Source: Isoetes taiwanensis
Taxonomy: Eukaryota; Streptophyta; Lycopodiopsida; Isoetales; Isoetaceae
Direction: 5' to 3'
DNA: 64,000 nt
Assembly: GCA_021234155.1 (NCBI GenBank)
Contig: JAJEKV010000002.1
Span: 20,797,726 to 20,861,725, forward strand
Part shown: piece after piece, positions 43,538 to 56,510 of the stretch
How positions within the stretch are numbered: position 1 is the first letter of the stretch
Layout: each line of letters begins with the position of its first letter
Translations under genes and position numbers: made by a program
The notes under the pieces: model-generated
The model's database searches: none
The model's input: only the letters and a program-made list of their open reading frames with translations
What the model was told of the DNA's origin: nothing

Positions 43538-45069
43538 ATGGCTGGCAGTTATGATGTGCGATGTTTTGATAATGTTCCTTGCTCTTCTTTTCGGTCTTCT
43601 GGTGTGCCCTCTTCTATTGAATCTGATGCTTCTCATGTGCCCTCTTTCTTGATGTGCCCTCTTCTGTTGGATGTGATGCCCCATGTTCTGATCCTCCTTC
43701 CTCTGTTCCATGTTCCTTTTCAAGTAGCGAGAGACTAGGATCGTTTCCTATTAAATAGTTTAAGTCCCTATATCTTGAATTGGAAGATTAAGTATAGAGT
43801 GACTGCAAGGGTAGCATTAAAAAAATTTGCATCCTCCAGAGCTACTGGCGTTCTGTTCCATTTTGATGTCATGGATTTGGAATCATCTGAGATACGAGTG
43901 GTATGTTTTAATGCCCTGGCTACAAAATTTGATAGACATATCCGAATTGGCAAGGTTTTGACTATATCAAAAGGGATCTTTAAGCCTGCAAATAAGATTT
44001 TCAATCAGTTAAGTCATTCGTGGGAATTGTATTTACAAGATGGTTCTATCGTTGAAGAGTGTGACGATGATAAAACTATTTACGATCACATGTATCGGTT
44101 TGTGTCCATTGCGGACTTAGAATTTAAAGATAGGGATTACGTGGGTTGACGTTATTGGTGTTATTATTTGGAGTAGAGGAGGCATCACGTATGCATCGTG
44201 AAGAATGGAAGCCCCATTGATCATTAGAATTATTCATATGAAGGATGAATCGTAAGCGATTGAGATCACTATGTGGGGCAAAAGTGTCATTGCGAGAGGG
44301 CATGCAAATCGAGGAGGCTATGAGTGCGAATAGGGACCCAATTGTCGCGATAAGAGGGGCTTAAGGTGAGTGATTATGCAACTAAATCGTTGGTTACTCT
44401 TCAATCGAGCAGTGCAAAGTAAACCCCTTCATTCCCAAGCTAGGGCATTAAGGGCATGGTTTATTAAAGAGGGCAAAAAGAGTGTTTCTGTTTCTCTCAC
44501 AATGACTGCACAGCCATTGGCTGTTGATGATTCTTTAAAGTTTGTCTCCGAGCTATCTGAGGTGGCTCTTAGGGATGTTGAGAAACCAATGTTAGTAGAG
44601 TTAAGAGGCACAATAACAAATATGAAGCATGATCTGTTGTACTATGCAAAGATGCCCATTGAAATGTGGCAACCGCCAATGTCCAAGAAGGTGAGGGCTA
44701 ATCGAAGATGGTCTATGGCATTGCATTAGCTGCAATGTTTGTGTGAAAGAGTGCTCATACAGGTATGTAATCTCGCTGCAGGTATCAGACCATACAGGAA
44801 CTTTATGGGTCACTGCTTTCCAAGATATAGGTGAGCAGATATTTGGTTGTACAAAAAGCAATTAGATCTCTCGAAACTCATTAGACATTGGAAGGTTTAA
44901 TGCGATTGTGCAAGCGACATTCTTTAAAACCTTCCAGTTCAGAATTAGAATAAAGGAGGAGAAATATAATGATGTGGAAAGGAACAAGTATATTGTGGAA
45001 AAAGTTGATGCTGTGAATTATTTGATGGGATGTGCGCAGCTGATCGAAGCAATCCAGAAATTGTGTTAG
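43538..45069 (+). pseudogene. RPA70-like single-strand DNA-binding protein (Helitron RPA)
   Basis: From a possible ATG at 43538 (MAGSYDVRC) to TAG at 45067. Three OB folds of the replication protein A large subunit appear in order. DBD-A at about 43735-44148: NWKIKYRVTARVALKKF, VLFHFDVMDLESSEIRVVCF, IGKVLTISKGIFKPANK. DBD-B at about 44150-44480: IIHMKDES-AIEITMWG, ARALRAWFIKEGKKSVSVSL. DBD-C at about 44590-45066: DHTGTLWVTAFQDIGEQIFG, KTFQFRIRIKEEKYNDVERN. Cysteines of the DBD-C zinc ribbon are mostly lost. Plant Helitrons often encode RPA70-like proteins, presumably coating ssDNA during rolling-circle transposition. Several frameshifts mean it is not functional. Confidence 0.85.
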
Positions 45070-47770
45070 GGTTTATTGTTCTTATTGCGTATTGTGTTCA
45101 ATGTGGATTTGTGAGTAGTGTAGAATATCCTTTCTTCTCACTTCCTGATGGGAATTTTGCCTATAAATTTTGTGCGCGATGTCGCAGCAGCTTATGTATT
45201 GAATAATTAAAACAGTTGTATTTTTTGGATCGTCTAAATTGCACAAAATTGCAACATGAATCAAGTGTTACATTTCTGACCCTCTCCATAAACCAAAAGG
45301 CTGGAATCCTGCCCCATTGCTGGGAGCAGAAGCTCTGCAGATTCCATTCATCATTTCAGTAAAAATTTAGGCTGGGTTTGCAGCTTGCTTTTTCATAATT
45401 TGAGTAGCAATTTAGGCTGGGATTGCATCTTGCATAATTCTTTGATTTTGGGAAGAACAATTATTATACAATATCTTCAGTAGGCTCCGTTTGAGTGTTG
45501 TTTGTAGGTATCAAATCTGTGCAGGCCCCTATTGTTCTTCTTCACAGGCTTCAGGATTTTAATGATGCAACGCTCATTCTTGCATAGGATCATCTAGTTG
45601 TTGCAGTGGAAGATAGTCATAAATCATATCCACAAAGCGGCTTGAGCATCTTACAGATTCAACTTCAGCATATATTGGTAAGGATTCAAGCCTTATCTGG
45701 TATGTTACATTTGCATCCTTTACTATGTTGCTCTACTATGATCAGCTGTAATCACTCTAATTATTGTAATATTGTAATTTGAGCTATTACTAACACTTTG
45801 TCGAATCTTTGAGCACCCTGTTATGTCAGAGGTGTTAAATGAGTTGCCATTTAGGATGTACGAAACTAAGCCTTTTAGGGTCTATAAGCATTTGTAGGAA
45901 TTCATAGATGCACGACAGTAACAAGAGAACAAACAGGAGAAAGAGATTTCTTACAATATCAGAGAGTGCAAAACCATTGCCTAGGGCATGACAACAGCCA
46001 AGAAGCATACAGTCAAATGTTCCAAGGCAGTGACTGCCTTACTCTCCAAACTGCAATATCTCAAGGTCCATCAACCTTCTCGAAGTCTTTGGGATGGGAT
46101 GAACTCAAGTCAAGATGCCCTCCCTCGATAACACATCCACCTTACACAAAGATTCTTCTATGCATCAGCAAATGCTTGATATGGATGCCACAAGTAAAGA
46201 TTTAGTGCTATCAAATAAAGAGGAGAGCAAAGAAGAAAAAGGTGAAAATTTCCAGCAGCTATCAATTTATTTCACACCGAAGAAGAAGCTCTCGGTTCAT
46301 GATAGCCCCGGAGCTTTTCAAGCAAGCTCCATTGATGCACAAGAATTCAAAGACAGAGCCACGTTATTTATTGCTTTCTCTTCGTCCTCCTCTAGAAGTT
46401 ACATCAGCCTATTCGAGCTTGCAAAATCGGCCTGCTCTCTCCAGGACCAGAATAATATATGTCCTTCAGGGTGGAAAATTGGACTAGATCTATTGCATGT
46501 GGAAGCTTCAGCCCAACCACCATGCATTCCATTTACGGGTAACTTACCTATCTCAGGAGCATCAGAAAAAAACTTTTTATCGTTATATTTTCTGCACATA
46601 CATTAGCAAGTCCAAATGTCCTACAAAGAATATATAAGGAGAAAGCGCATGGTTATAACATCCGTGATGACCACATGCAAAATTGAGACAAGCTGGTCTT
46701 CCACATTTCACCACTAACTAGCAGTGATTGCAAAGCAGATTGTGCATATCATTCTGAGATGCAATCAAGGCAAACTTTCTGCCTCAAGCCACAAGTTAAA
46801 TTATCACCCTTAATTTGTTGCCAAAGATCTTTTAGGTAATAGACCACACCATAGGATGGTTCCAACTGTGTAATGTCATTCTTCAGCGACTTGAAACTCT
46901 ATGGTGTGGAAACTGCATTATATGATGGCCTTTCCTGTTCATCCATAATACCTTCAGTCTTGAAAACTTTTCATTGCATGATTTCATATTCCTTGGACAT
47001 ATCCACGTCAAGAATTCATTCCATCGCCCAATGCTCTCTTATGATTAGTGTACAGATGCCAACTGCTTGGCCCCACTACATCATAATCCCTTACAGAAAT
47101 AAAGTTATTACACTTGGTTAAATCAGCATGCCTACAACTTGGATCATTGATGTGGCTGCAAAGACTAATCCATACAACTGTAACTGTAGTACGCATGTTT
47201 CTTTCCAATACAACCATGCATTTTAGCACAGATCGTATCGATGCCATTCTTAGAAGGTTAAACATAGTATTACAGCATGTGGGTTGCATCATTGGCTAAA
47301 GCAGAATTAGTTGGCTGGGATTGTTGGCCGTGAAGTATTAGTGACAGGCTTCAGCCAAATAGGACCTTCACTCGACCAGATTTCTGACCAGTTGTGGAAT
47401 ATGCTAATGTTTCCATGAGAAAAGGACTGTTGGGATCTTGAGACAATACAGTATTGAATTGAAAATAGAGATTTTAAAGATTCTGTCAAGCAGATCAAAA
47501 TGTTGGAAAGGGAATGGTTGACCTCGCTTGACTTGGATTATTGCACTCCAGGTTACCTGATATTGTGTGTAGCAGTGCTTGACATTTTGACAACCACATT
47601 TTCTAATGATGTGCAACGTGCAAATGATATTGTTGACATGAATGCGTAAGATAAAAGGGGTGCGGTGTGGAGGCCTATGTTATCATGTGCTTGCCAAATG
47701 AGGAGACATAGTCTGTTAAGGATCTTGGATTCCCCAAGTCTTTTACCGCAAAATAAGAATCAACGAGAAT
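45070..47770 (+). other. Helitron interior; possible captured fragments, unidentified
   Basis: The frame at 46115-46606 (KDLVLSNKEESKEEKGENFQ, then LSIYFTPKKKL) is protein-like but unrecognised. Otherwise no domain is seen. Helitrons frequently pick up host gene pieces. Confidence 0.35.
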
Positions 47771-47773
47771 GTC

Positions 47774-48580
47774 ATGGTGGACCTTCTTTTATCCAAGTTA
47801 GCACCAAAGAAAAATCGAATCTTTATAGAATTTGAGGATTGGTCCGGAGACCACTCAGGAGAGTTTTTGAGAAATGCCAATATATTTTTAGCATTTTCTT
47901 GGTCTTTGCTCATAACGTGCATCGGTTGTCGATTCCACCTCATAGAGGTGGTAACATCGATGGTAGATTACCCTATTGGATCCCCTATGTTCATCTATCA
48001 ACAAGTGGGCAAATTTATGTTGATGCCAAGCCTCCCTTGGTGTTTCTTGTGAAGTCTCCGTAAATGTTGCCGGAAGCAAGGCCAAATAGCACATTGTTGG
48101 AATATCATTTTCAGACCACTCTCGAATTGCTATAACCAGCCAGTTGCAATTGCTCCTATCGATATTGGGGAGTTAAGGCACCTTGGAAAGTAAAGCAAAG
48201 ATGTATATGTTGGTCAATCTTGAGGCATTGTTTAATAGTTTTCCTCACACTATAAAAGAACATAAACACCAGAGCTTTATGCCACAGAGTGGGTTGTATG
48301 ATGATGAGCAATTAAAGCACGCTTTGGTGTTCTACCCTGCTACAGCTGCTGTAATAAAAGTAGACTATAAGAGAATGGTTAAATGCAAAAAAAAGAGCTT
48401 TTAAATTTCGGTGAGGGAGGACATTTGAACCTTTTAAATGGCAATGCTTCAGCCTAGGCTTTGGAAGAAACTTTTAGCATTAAAACCACGCGGTAATCCA
48501 GAATGGTTGGAGGAAGTGCGCAAAGACATTGAGTTAACTGGGGTTGTGCGTTCTCTTTTACTCTATTGGACTTTAGATTG
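47774..48580 (+). pseudogene. unidentified captured gene fragment
   Basis: Protein-like + strand blocks in shifting frames: LAPKKNRIFIEFEDWSGD, LVFAHNVHRLSIPPHRGGNI, YWIPYVHLSTSGQIYVDAKP, VNLEALFNSFPHTIKEHKH, SGLYDDEQLKHALVFYP, MLQPRLWKKLLALKPRGNPE. These look like remnants of a conserved host protein, but I cannot name it. Confidence 0.4.
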
Positions 48581-50589
48581 ATGAACTGGAGGCTGACCTT
48601 GGGTGGACAAGACTCCATGCTCGGACAAAGAAAGCTTCCCTATTTTGCTTTATGCTGATGATGCATCCTTTTAAGTTTTGCCAGCTTCCTAGACATGTTG
48701 TATGTTGTAACAGGTGAGAGACCACAATAGTAATCATGTTATTTAGAGTGACTTCCCTTCTAATATCATTTGGTTGATCAGATTTTGCTTACATCTAAAA
48801 TTTATTTCCATGCCTTGCCAATTTTCGCAAACTACTAGATGTTGAATCTGGAAAATCTATATGGATACCACATCCTTGCTTTGACCAACATCACATGAAT
48901 TTCCTAAAATTCTTTTAATGATACTCTAATGCAACGCTAAAGATTTGCAAGTGCAAGGCAAGAAAATCCTCAGAGGTAGTGAAAAACCGCAATTGCGGGA
49001 TGTGGAGAAAAGAGGGGAAAATAAAGCAAGACATCATGATAGGAAAGCTCATTGGTGAATCATTGCCTAGGATGTCTAAGCTTTGTAGGCGCATACATAA
49101 CCATTCACCTAGGACATTTCATAATTATTTTATTTTATAGTGATCCTGCGTAGTAGTACCTCGTTTTAGCAAGTTTGTGATTGGTTTTATGGTTTGGATA
49201 TGCGGTGTACACAATAGCTCGGCCTATGGCGAGAAAACTTATGAAGGCGAACTCTCTGCGATTGCAATTGCGGTGATGTTGCAATTACCAATTTAAGAAC
49301 TTAACTAGAACATTTGTGTGTAAATGTATGTTCAGGGAAAAGTGCTCTCGAGATTTTGCTTCTCACTTTCTTGAGTAACAAGTAACCAACATACGGGACA
49401 TCAAAAAATCGGATGTATTGTAATCCTTCCACGGTCAAAACAATTTCTAAATGTGTGGATTTCAGTACCTCCTAGCAAGATTCCAATACTATAGGTGTAG
49501 TTTGTGAAAACAGTCTATAGGTTGGCTTGAACGAATTTGACTAGGCAAAACAGATTATTTGCACTAGCACAAGATCTTAGTTGGAAACAAATTTAAACAA
49601 TGACAATGTAATAGAGATGCTTAGTTTTAACTATTGCAACCATTAGAAATATGTGAACAATGTCATTGAAATTCAAAGGCTAATGTTACTGTATCAAAGA
49701 AATATCCTGTTCAACTTCGATAGCCCAAGCATCAGTATACACCGGCTGCAACAATGATTTTTCCTGCCGATCTGCTAAACCAAATAACATACTCATTGTT
49801 TTATTTGTTGATCCGCCGATTAGCCGCCAAGCTCACCCTCACTGTAAAGTAGGAATGGAAATTTTGAAGCTCCTGCGTTTTTCATGCCACTAGGGCATTG
49901 GACCGAGAATAACAATTCTAATTTTAACCCCATATAGATAAGACCACCTTAAAAATAAAAGGCCCTTATCTAGGACCATTGCATGCCCACCATTCGGATC
50001 ATAACAATCCCACCTAATAATATTTTTGCATCAATCTTTTTCATCCCTTTCAAATAGATGTGGATTCAAATTATAGCCCCTTCAGATAGTATGCTCATGA
50101 TCACACAACCATGATTATGGTCAATACAATCGCCTGCAACTTTAACTTATAGCAATGTTGGGTTAGAACTTCTATCTTCAAAATTGATGGCAGTAGAATA
50201 AACTGCTATGACATGACCTTAAATTCTTCATAGCTTTAGAGATAGATCCCAGTTTCTGCGCCCATTGGACTTGGTAATAATTCCATAGATAGAATCTACC
50301 ACTGTCCATGTTCTCTATCCATGTACAATCCTGCATTAGAGTTATATAGTTCAATAACGTGAGATAAGCTTACATACTTGCAAGGCAATAGACAAGTGGC
50401 CTCATATTGCAGGCCTTACAATTGCAAAAATGTAGCAAATGGCCACTTTTCATTCAATAACAAAGACACTATAATGTGCCGTAGTCTGAGCTATTCCCAA
50501 TATCCTATATTGTCTCTAATCATATAACAAGCTTTTACTATTCTGAAAGTTCTAAGCCTTTATTGCAGCTACAACTTTTGAGCCACGAA
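48581..50589. other. Helitron interior, non-coding, diverged repeat fragments
   Basis: 48770-48935 (ACTACTAGATGTTG, CTATATGGATACCACATCCTT) and 49455-49500 (CCTAGCAAGATTCCAATACT) are diverged copies of parts of the 305-bp repeat at 50590-51199. Confidence 0.5.
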
Positions 50590-51199
50590 ACTATACGCAT
50601 CTTTGATTTCCCATGACAAGTACTCCTAGCCACTAAGAGGATCGTACATATCAAGCTCTAATGCCACATAGTGCCTTTCAATATCTAGCCTCCTAACAAG
50701 ATTCGAATATGATAGGTGTAGTTTGTAGAAATAGGTCTTGAAGCACCATGGGATCACTTCCCTAAAATTTATTCTCATACCTTGCCAATTTGCGCAAACT
50801 ACTAGATGTTGCTTATATTGTCATAATCTCGAAAATCTATATGGATACCACATCCTTCCTTTCACCACAAGGACATCCATTTGCTAAAATTCTTACTATA
50901 CGCATCTTTGATTTCCCATGACAAGTACTCCTAGCCACTAAGAGGATCGTACATATCAAGCTCTAATGCCACATAGTGCCTTTCAATATCTAGCCTCCTA
51001 ACAAGATTCGAATATGATAGGTGTAGTTTGTAGAAATAGGTCTTGAAGCACCATGGGATCACTTCCCTAAAATTTATTCTCATACCTTGCCAATTTGCGC
51101 AAACTACTAGATGTTGCTTATATTGTCATAATCTCGAAAATCTATATGGATACCACATCCTTCCTTTCACCACAATGACATCCACTTGCTAAAATTCTT
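50590..51199. repeat. 305-bp tandem duplication inside the Helitron
   Basis: Units 50590-50894 and 50895-51199 begin ACTATACGCATCTTTGATTT and are nearly identical, so the duplication is much younger than the surrounding decay. Confidence 0.92.
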
Positions 51200-51780
51200 T
51201 TAATGATACTAGAATCCCCGATGTAAATTTGTCGTCTTCATGAGTAATAAAGTTCTTTAGCCATTGCACATCATGTCCACTTGCAAATCTTAGGAATTTA
51301 GTTTTTATTGTCTACGATCTTAAAACTACAATGTGATCACAGGAACAATCTAATTTCTGACAAGATTGAAACCATGAACAATCAACTGCAACAAACTAAT
51401 TCAGGGGTCACACTCTATACTTCACTCCAATAACTTCGAAAAGGTACTTGAATTTCTATTTATTGCACTTCTTTAGCAATCTCTATACTTCGTCTAACTA
51501 ATTAAGTAGTTTCTCTAATTTAGCTTCCTTTCGTTTCAATTACTGCATATTATATTTAGTTTAGCTTAAGATCTTGAAGCAAGAATCCATTAGCATTTCA
51601 CAAATGTTATATCGTCTTTAATAGTTAATATCCACTTTCCCATACTCATTATCATTATTATAACACCTCACCCGGTCATTTGTCTTCGAGCTCCTCCAAA
51701 ACCATCACTACAAAAGACACAAAGCTACCTTAATGCAAAGCCAACGAGATCGATGGAACTCCATCTAGCCCTAAGAGAAT

Positions 51781-54700
51781 ATGCCTCGACCAATTTGCAC
51801 CATCATCCTCGCTGACGCCACCCATACGATAATACGGTATAGTCGAGACCTCAAGCTACTACCCAAGCACCCTTACCAAGACCATCGACAAGCGAACCAC
51901 AAATTTCCCATCGACACAATCTCTTGCGAGAGGCAAAGGCGAAATGCTCGAAACCCACTAAGTATTCGTGACTACACAACTCCCTTCCACCGGTTGGGCA
52001 AGCAAGCACCTATTGCCAACAACGCGGCAAACCCAATTACACCAACACTCATTGACCAATTCGGCTCCATCATCCTCCCAACAACAACTACCTATAGAAA
52101 TTCATCACAATGACCCGGCAACAAGCACACAACAACTCTTTGCATTACCGCAAGGCGAGATGCTCGAAACCCATCAAATATGCCAGATCGCAACACACTC
52201 CATCGCCCCACAAACCAAAATTGACTCCAACGCAATACCACATACAGGCGGACAAATACACGGGAATGATCGACCAATACCTCAAACCCACGGACTTTAA
52301 TCGAGCGTCATCTTTTCGCAAAAATAGCATGGACCACAAACATTCCCCATCTACACAACCTGGCACCATGCGAGAACACATGCTCCCATTGTGATGCTCT
52401 TTCTATGGCCAATGGAACAATCATCCAAATGTTGCTACAATGGTAAAATCAGCCTCCCACTAATGCCACCACCACCACCTCGCTAATGCAAGCGTACACA
52501 TCCGAAGGCCCAAGAACTCTGACTTTTTCGCCAAAACATCGAAAAATTTACAACAACGCCTTGGCTTTTGGATCTCTTGCATCAGAATAGATCGCCAAAT
52601 CATAACACACCGGTGACCATACACATTGAGAGTCAATGGTAGAATGTCGCATCTCATGGGCCCACTACAACCGCGAACCCAACGACCAACCAATGTATGC
52701 CCAAATATATATCTTAGACAATGACGAACAACAACTAGATATTAGGCGGGATTATGTACATGACCTCAGAAGAGACACACCGAGAGCTCCAAGACATAAT
52801 CGCCACAACAACCCATTTGCGTGCTATACATACTGCTAATAGGCCGATTCAAGACAAACCCGGCCCTATAGATATCGGTGCGCAGATCCTATCTCCAACT
52901 AGCCCGGATGCAAGAAAAATAGACAATACAATGCACCCACATCCAATGAGATCGCACTACTCATGCCAAGCGAACCGGAACCGGTGGGGGCCATCAAAAC
53001 ATCATTCTACGCTCAAGGAATGGCACACCCAATCGATAAATGAATGTCATGCATCATTATGACCCATTACACTTTTGTGCTAATATTTCCATATCGAACA
53101 AATGGTTGGCATATCAACATTCCACAGGACGACACCTCAACAAAACCGCAGGTAAAGAAATGTCACAAATAGCTTCAATTTTATAGCTACCACATACACT
53201 TGCGTCCAAACCATATTTCTCCTATCCATTATCTTTGGGCGACTATTCCAAGAATACATATGCAGCGCCTTTGCAAAAATAGAGCAAGCTGGCGTCTCAA
53301 CTACGTCGAGAATGAATCAGCAAATCTTTCGAACAGAAATCGCCCGAGGTGGCATAGAGGATGCAATTGGCCAACCGGCAACGGCATAAAGGGGAATAGG
53401 AAGACGCGTCATTCTACCATCAAGTCATATTGGTTGCCTAGAAATACAAACCAACTATACCCGCGATCACGATGGCCATTTTATGCGAGCATTAGGCAAA
53501 CCGGTTACTTCATTACCATCAACGCCAATCCAAGCGGCTAGAAATAACAAGAGAACTACTCCAAAGACAAACGCATCGATAGACCCGGACACGATAGCAC
53601 GCGTGTTCCAAATGAAACTTCGGGGCAAGCTGCTGGACTTATTAATAAAAAAGAAATCACGGGCAAAATAATAGGCAAAGTCTATGTCATAGAGTTTCAA
53701 AAATGAGGCCTTCCACATGCCCACACATTTACTCATTATGCGCCACAATGACAAACCACAAGCTTTGCAGATTATGACAAAGTCGTATCGGCGAGAAATC
53801 CCGAACCGAAACAAACAGGAGCTATACAACATCGTCACAACCCGGTATGATACACGGACCATGCGGGACCCTCAATCCATTATCGCCCGTGCATGAAAGG
53901 CGGAAGGTGTACAAAGCATTGCAGAAGGATTTCCAAAGCGAAACTACTATACACGAAGGCCAGGTCAAATATAGGCGTCAGCGACAATGCCACGCGACAC
54001 ATTATCATGAAGCGGACATCGTTATTGACAATAGATGGGTGGTACCACACAATACATGGCTATCAATGTACTTCAATTGCCACATCAATGGCTAAATATG
54101 TGCCCATATCGAGGTCCATCAAGTACCTATACAAATACATATACAAAGGCCCAGACATGATCTCAGCAACATTAGAATACCAAAATCTCCCAATAAATAG
54201 AACTCCCTCCGGCACAACCCAAGATGAAATCGCACACTACTTGAATGCCAGATACTTCTCCGCAATAGAAGCTTCATGGAGAGTGCTAGCCTATGATTTA
54301 CAAGCGGGAACCACCGCGTTATGAGGCTTGCCATACATCTACCTAACCAAAATGTATTACACTTTAGAGATGGAGATGACCTCAACAACACATTGAGCGA
54401 GGCACACACACAACACTCGACAAGATACTTTGAAAAAATGCAGAGACTCCGAACACCGTCACCTTCTATATCAAGATTTCCCCTCATCTTACACCTGGCA
54501 AAAAGCCAGCAAAACCTGGACACAAAGAGAGAACAACCAACGCATGCCAACGATTGGACGCATGTACTTTGCCAATCCAAATGAAGGAGAGAGATTCTAC
54601 TTCGCCTCCTCACAAAGCTAACATTCCGAGCTACAAGCGAACACCTACATACGATTACACAATACAATCCATCCAACATTCAAAGGCGCATGCAATGCAT

Positions 54701-56510
54701 TACTCTTGCTAAATGATGATCTGAGACATATTGCAATCCCTTCAAGAAGCTTGCACATGGCAAATGCCACGAACCGCCAATTATTTGCGGCTATACTCAT
54801 TCTCAATCACCCAACTAATCCAATAGAACTTTGGAACACATTCGAACACCACCTTACAGAAGACTACCAACGACAACACAACATCACATCAGCAAATGCA
54901 TCCAACCAAACCACACCTTACGCCAAGGCGATCGCACTACGGCGTGAAGCGGCACATGCAAGCGGCAGGTCAAACATTAGAGAGCTTTGGATTCACAAAC
55001 ATAAGCGCCTGACCAAGAACAAACACACTCATCCTAGAAGAAATCTACCAACCCACTCCCGCAAGCGTCGAAACATCGGTGGAGACCTCCTCAACACGAG
55101 CAGCGACTAGCATTCACTGAAATCATCTCGGACATGCAACAAAGAACAACCCGTCAACACGCCGTCTCACGGAGGCGGGAGGAGCAGGCAAAACATACCT
55201 CTACAACACACTCCTCGACCATGTCGAAACCAAGGACAAATAAGCTCTACTTGGTAGCATCATCGGGAATAGCATCGTCCCTATTAAAAGGAGGAAGAAA
55301 ACACACTCTCGATTCAAGATACCATTAGAAATCCCACGAGGATTCAACATGCATTATACCAAAACAATCGAACTAGCCACACTCTTACGATCTACCCGCC
55401 TCATTGTATGGGGCCCGAGGCTCCAATGGCACACAAGCATGCATTTGAAGCTCGATAGAACACTACGAGACATCCACAGAGAAAGAAACCTACTATTTGG
55501 AGGAATAACAAGTAGTTCTTGGAGGAGACTTCAAACAACTACTACCAGTTGTCCCGCGCGGAACTAGACCCAGCCATAGTAGATGCGACCATAAACAAGT
55601 CATACATCACGGAACCATATCAAAGTCCATTACTTGAAGCTCAACATGCGAGCCCATCAAGCGAACAAACCCAACCAAGCGAACAAATCAACAACTTTCC
55701 AAACTGGTTACAAAGGATTGCGAGGGCCAAGAACAAACATACCGGAAAAGAGGAGGAAAACATCATCAAGTTGCCAAGCAATATCGCATACCAACACAAA
55801 ACCTCGGTGATCTCATTGAAGCCACATTTCCGGGAATCAGAGAAAATGCAAGTGACCCCAAATTGCAGACCGGAGGCCAGGGCCATACTCACTCCCCTAA
55901 ATGAACGCGTCGATGAAATCAAGCGACATCATCACAAGCATATTTCGAGGAGAACCAAAGACATACCTTAAGCTGGCGAAGAATACGACCAAGAAAATCA
56001 GCAACTCTATCCAAGCGAGTTCCTCAACAACCGGTACCAAGCGGCATGCCACCACATAAACTTACCACGAAGATCGAATGATTATCATGCTACTAAGAAC
56101 AACTTCTACCAAGCTAGGACTATACAGCGGAACTAGACTAATCATAAAAAGGATGGGAGAAAGACTACTAGAACGAGAAATAGTTCTTGGAAAGAATATA
56201 GGAAAAAGAGTCTTCATACAAAGGATACCCCTCACTCCGGGCACTACACAACTACCATTCCAATTGAAAGAACTTCGGTTTCCCATATGTCCGGCATTTG
56301 CAATGACAATAAACAAAGCACAAGGACAAACTCTACAACAACTAGGACTTTACTTACCAAGGCTGTCTTAAGCCCATAGACAACTATATGTAGCACTTTC
56401 AAGAGCACAGCGACAACAAGACATAAAAGTACTTATCATCGACCGGCGGGAACAATCAATGAATCGGCGGGGAATTGCAACATACACGGCAAGCGTGGTA
56501 TAGAGAGGCC
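51781..56510 (+). pseudogene. Helitron Rep-helicase (RepHel), decayed
   Basis: In order: N-terminal region with QPMYAQIYILDNDEQQ (about 52700); the HUH motif GLPHAH at about 53706-53723 with a stop replacing Arg/Gln just before it; IDNRWVVPHNTWLSMYFNCH (about 54027); the Y2 motif KYLYKYIYKG (about 54124-54153) with two tyrosines; YLNARYFSAIEASWRV. Then Pif1 helicase: Walker A GGAGKT at 55178-55195, PLNERVDEI (about 55896), INKAQGQTL (about 56311) and QLYVALSRAQ (about 56380). RepHel nicks and unwinds DNA for rolling-circle transposition. Many TGA/TAG stops sit where Arg, Gln or Trp are expected and frames shift repeatedly. Confidence 0.92.
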
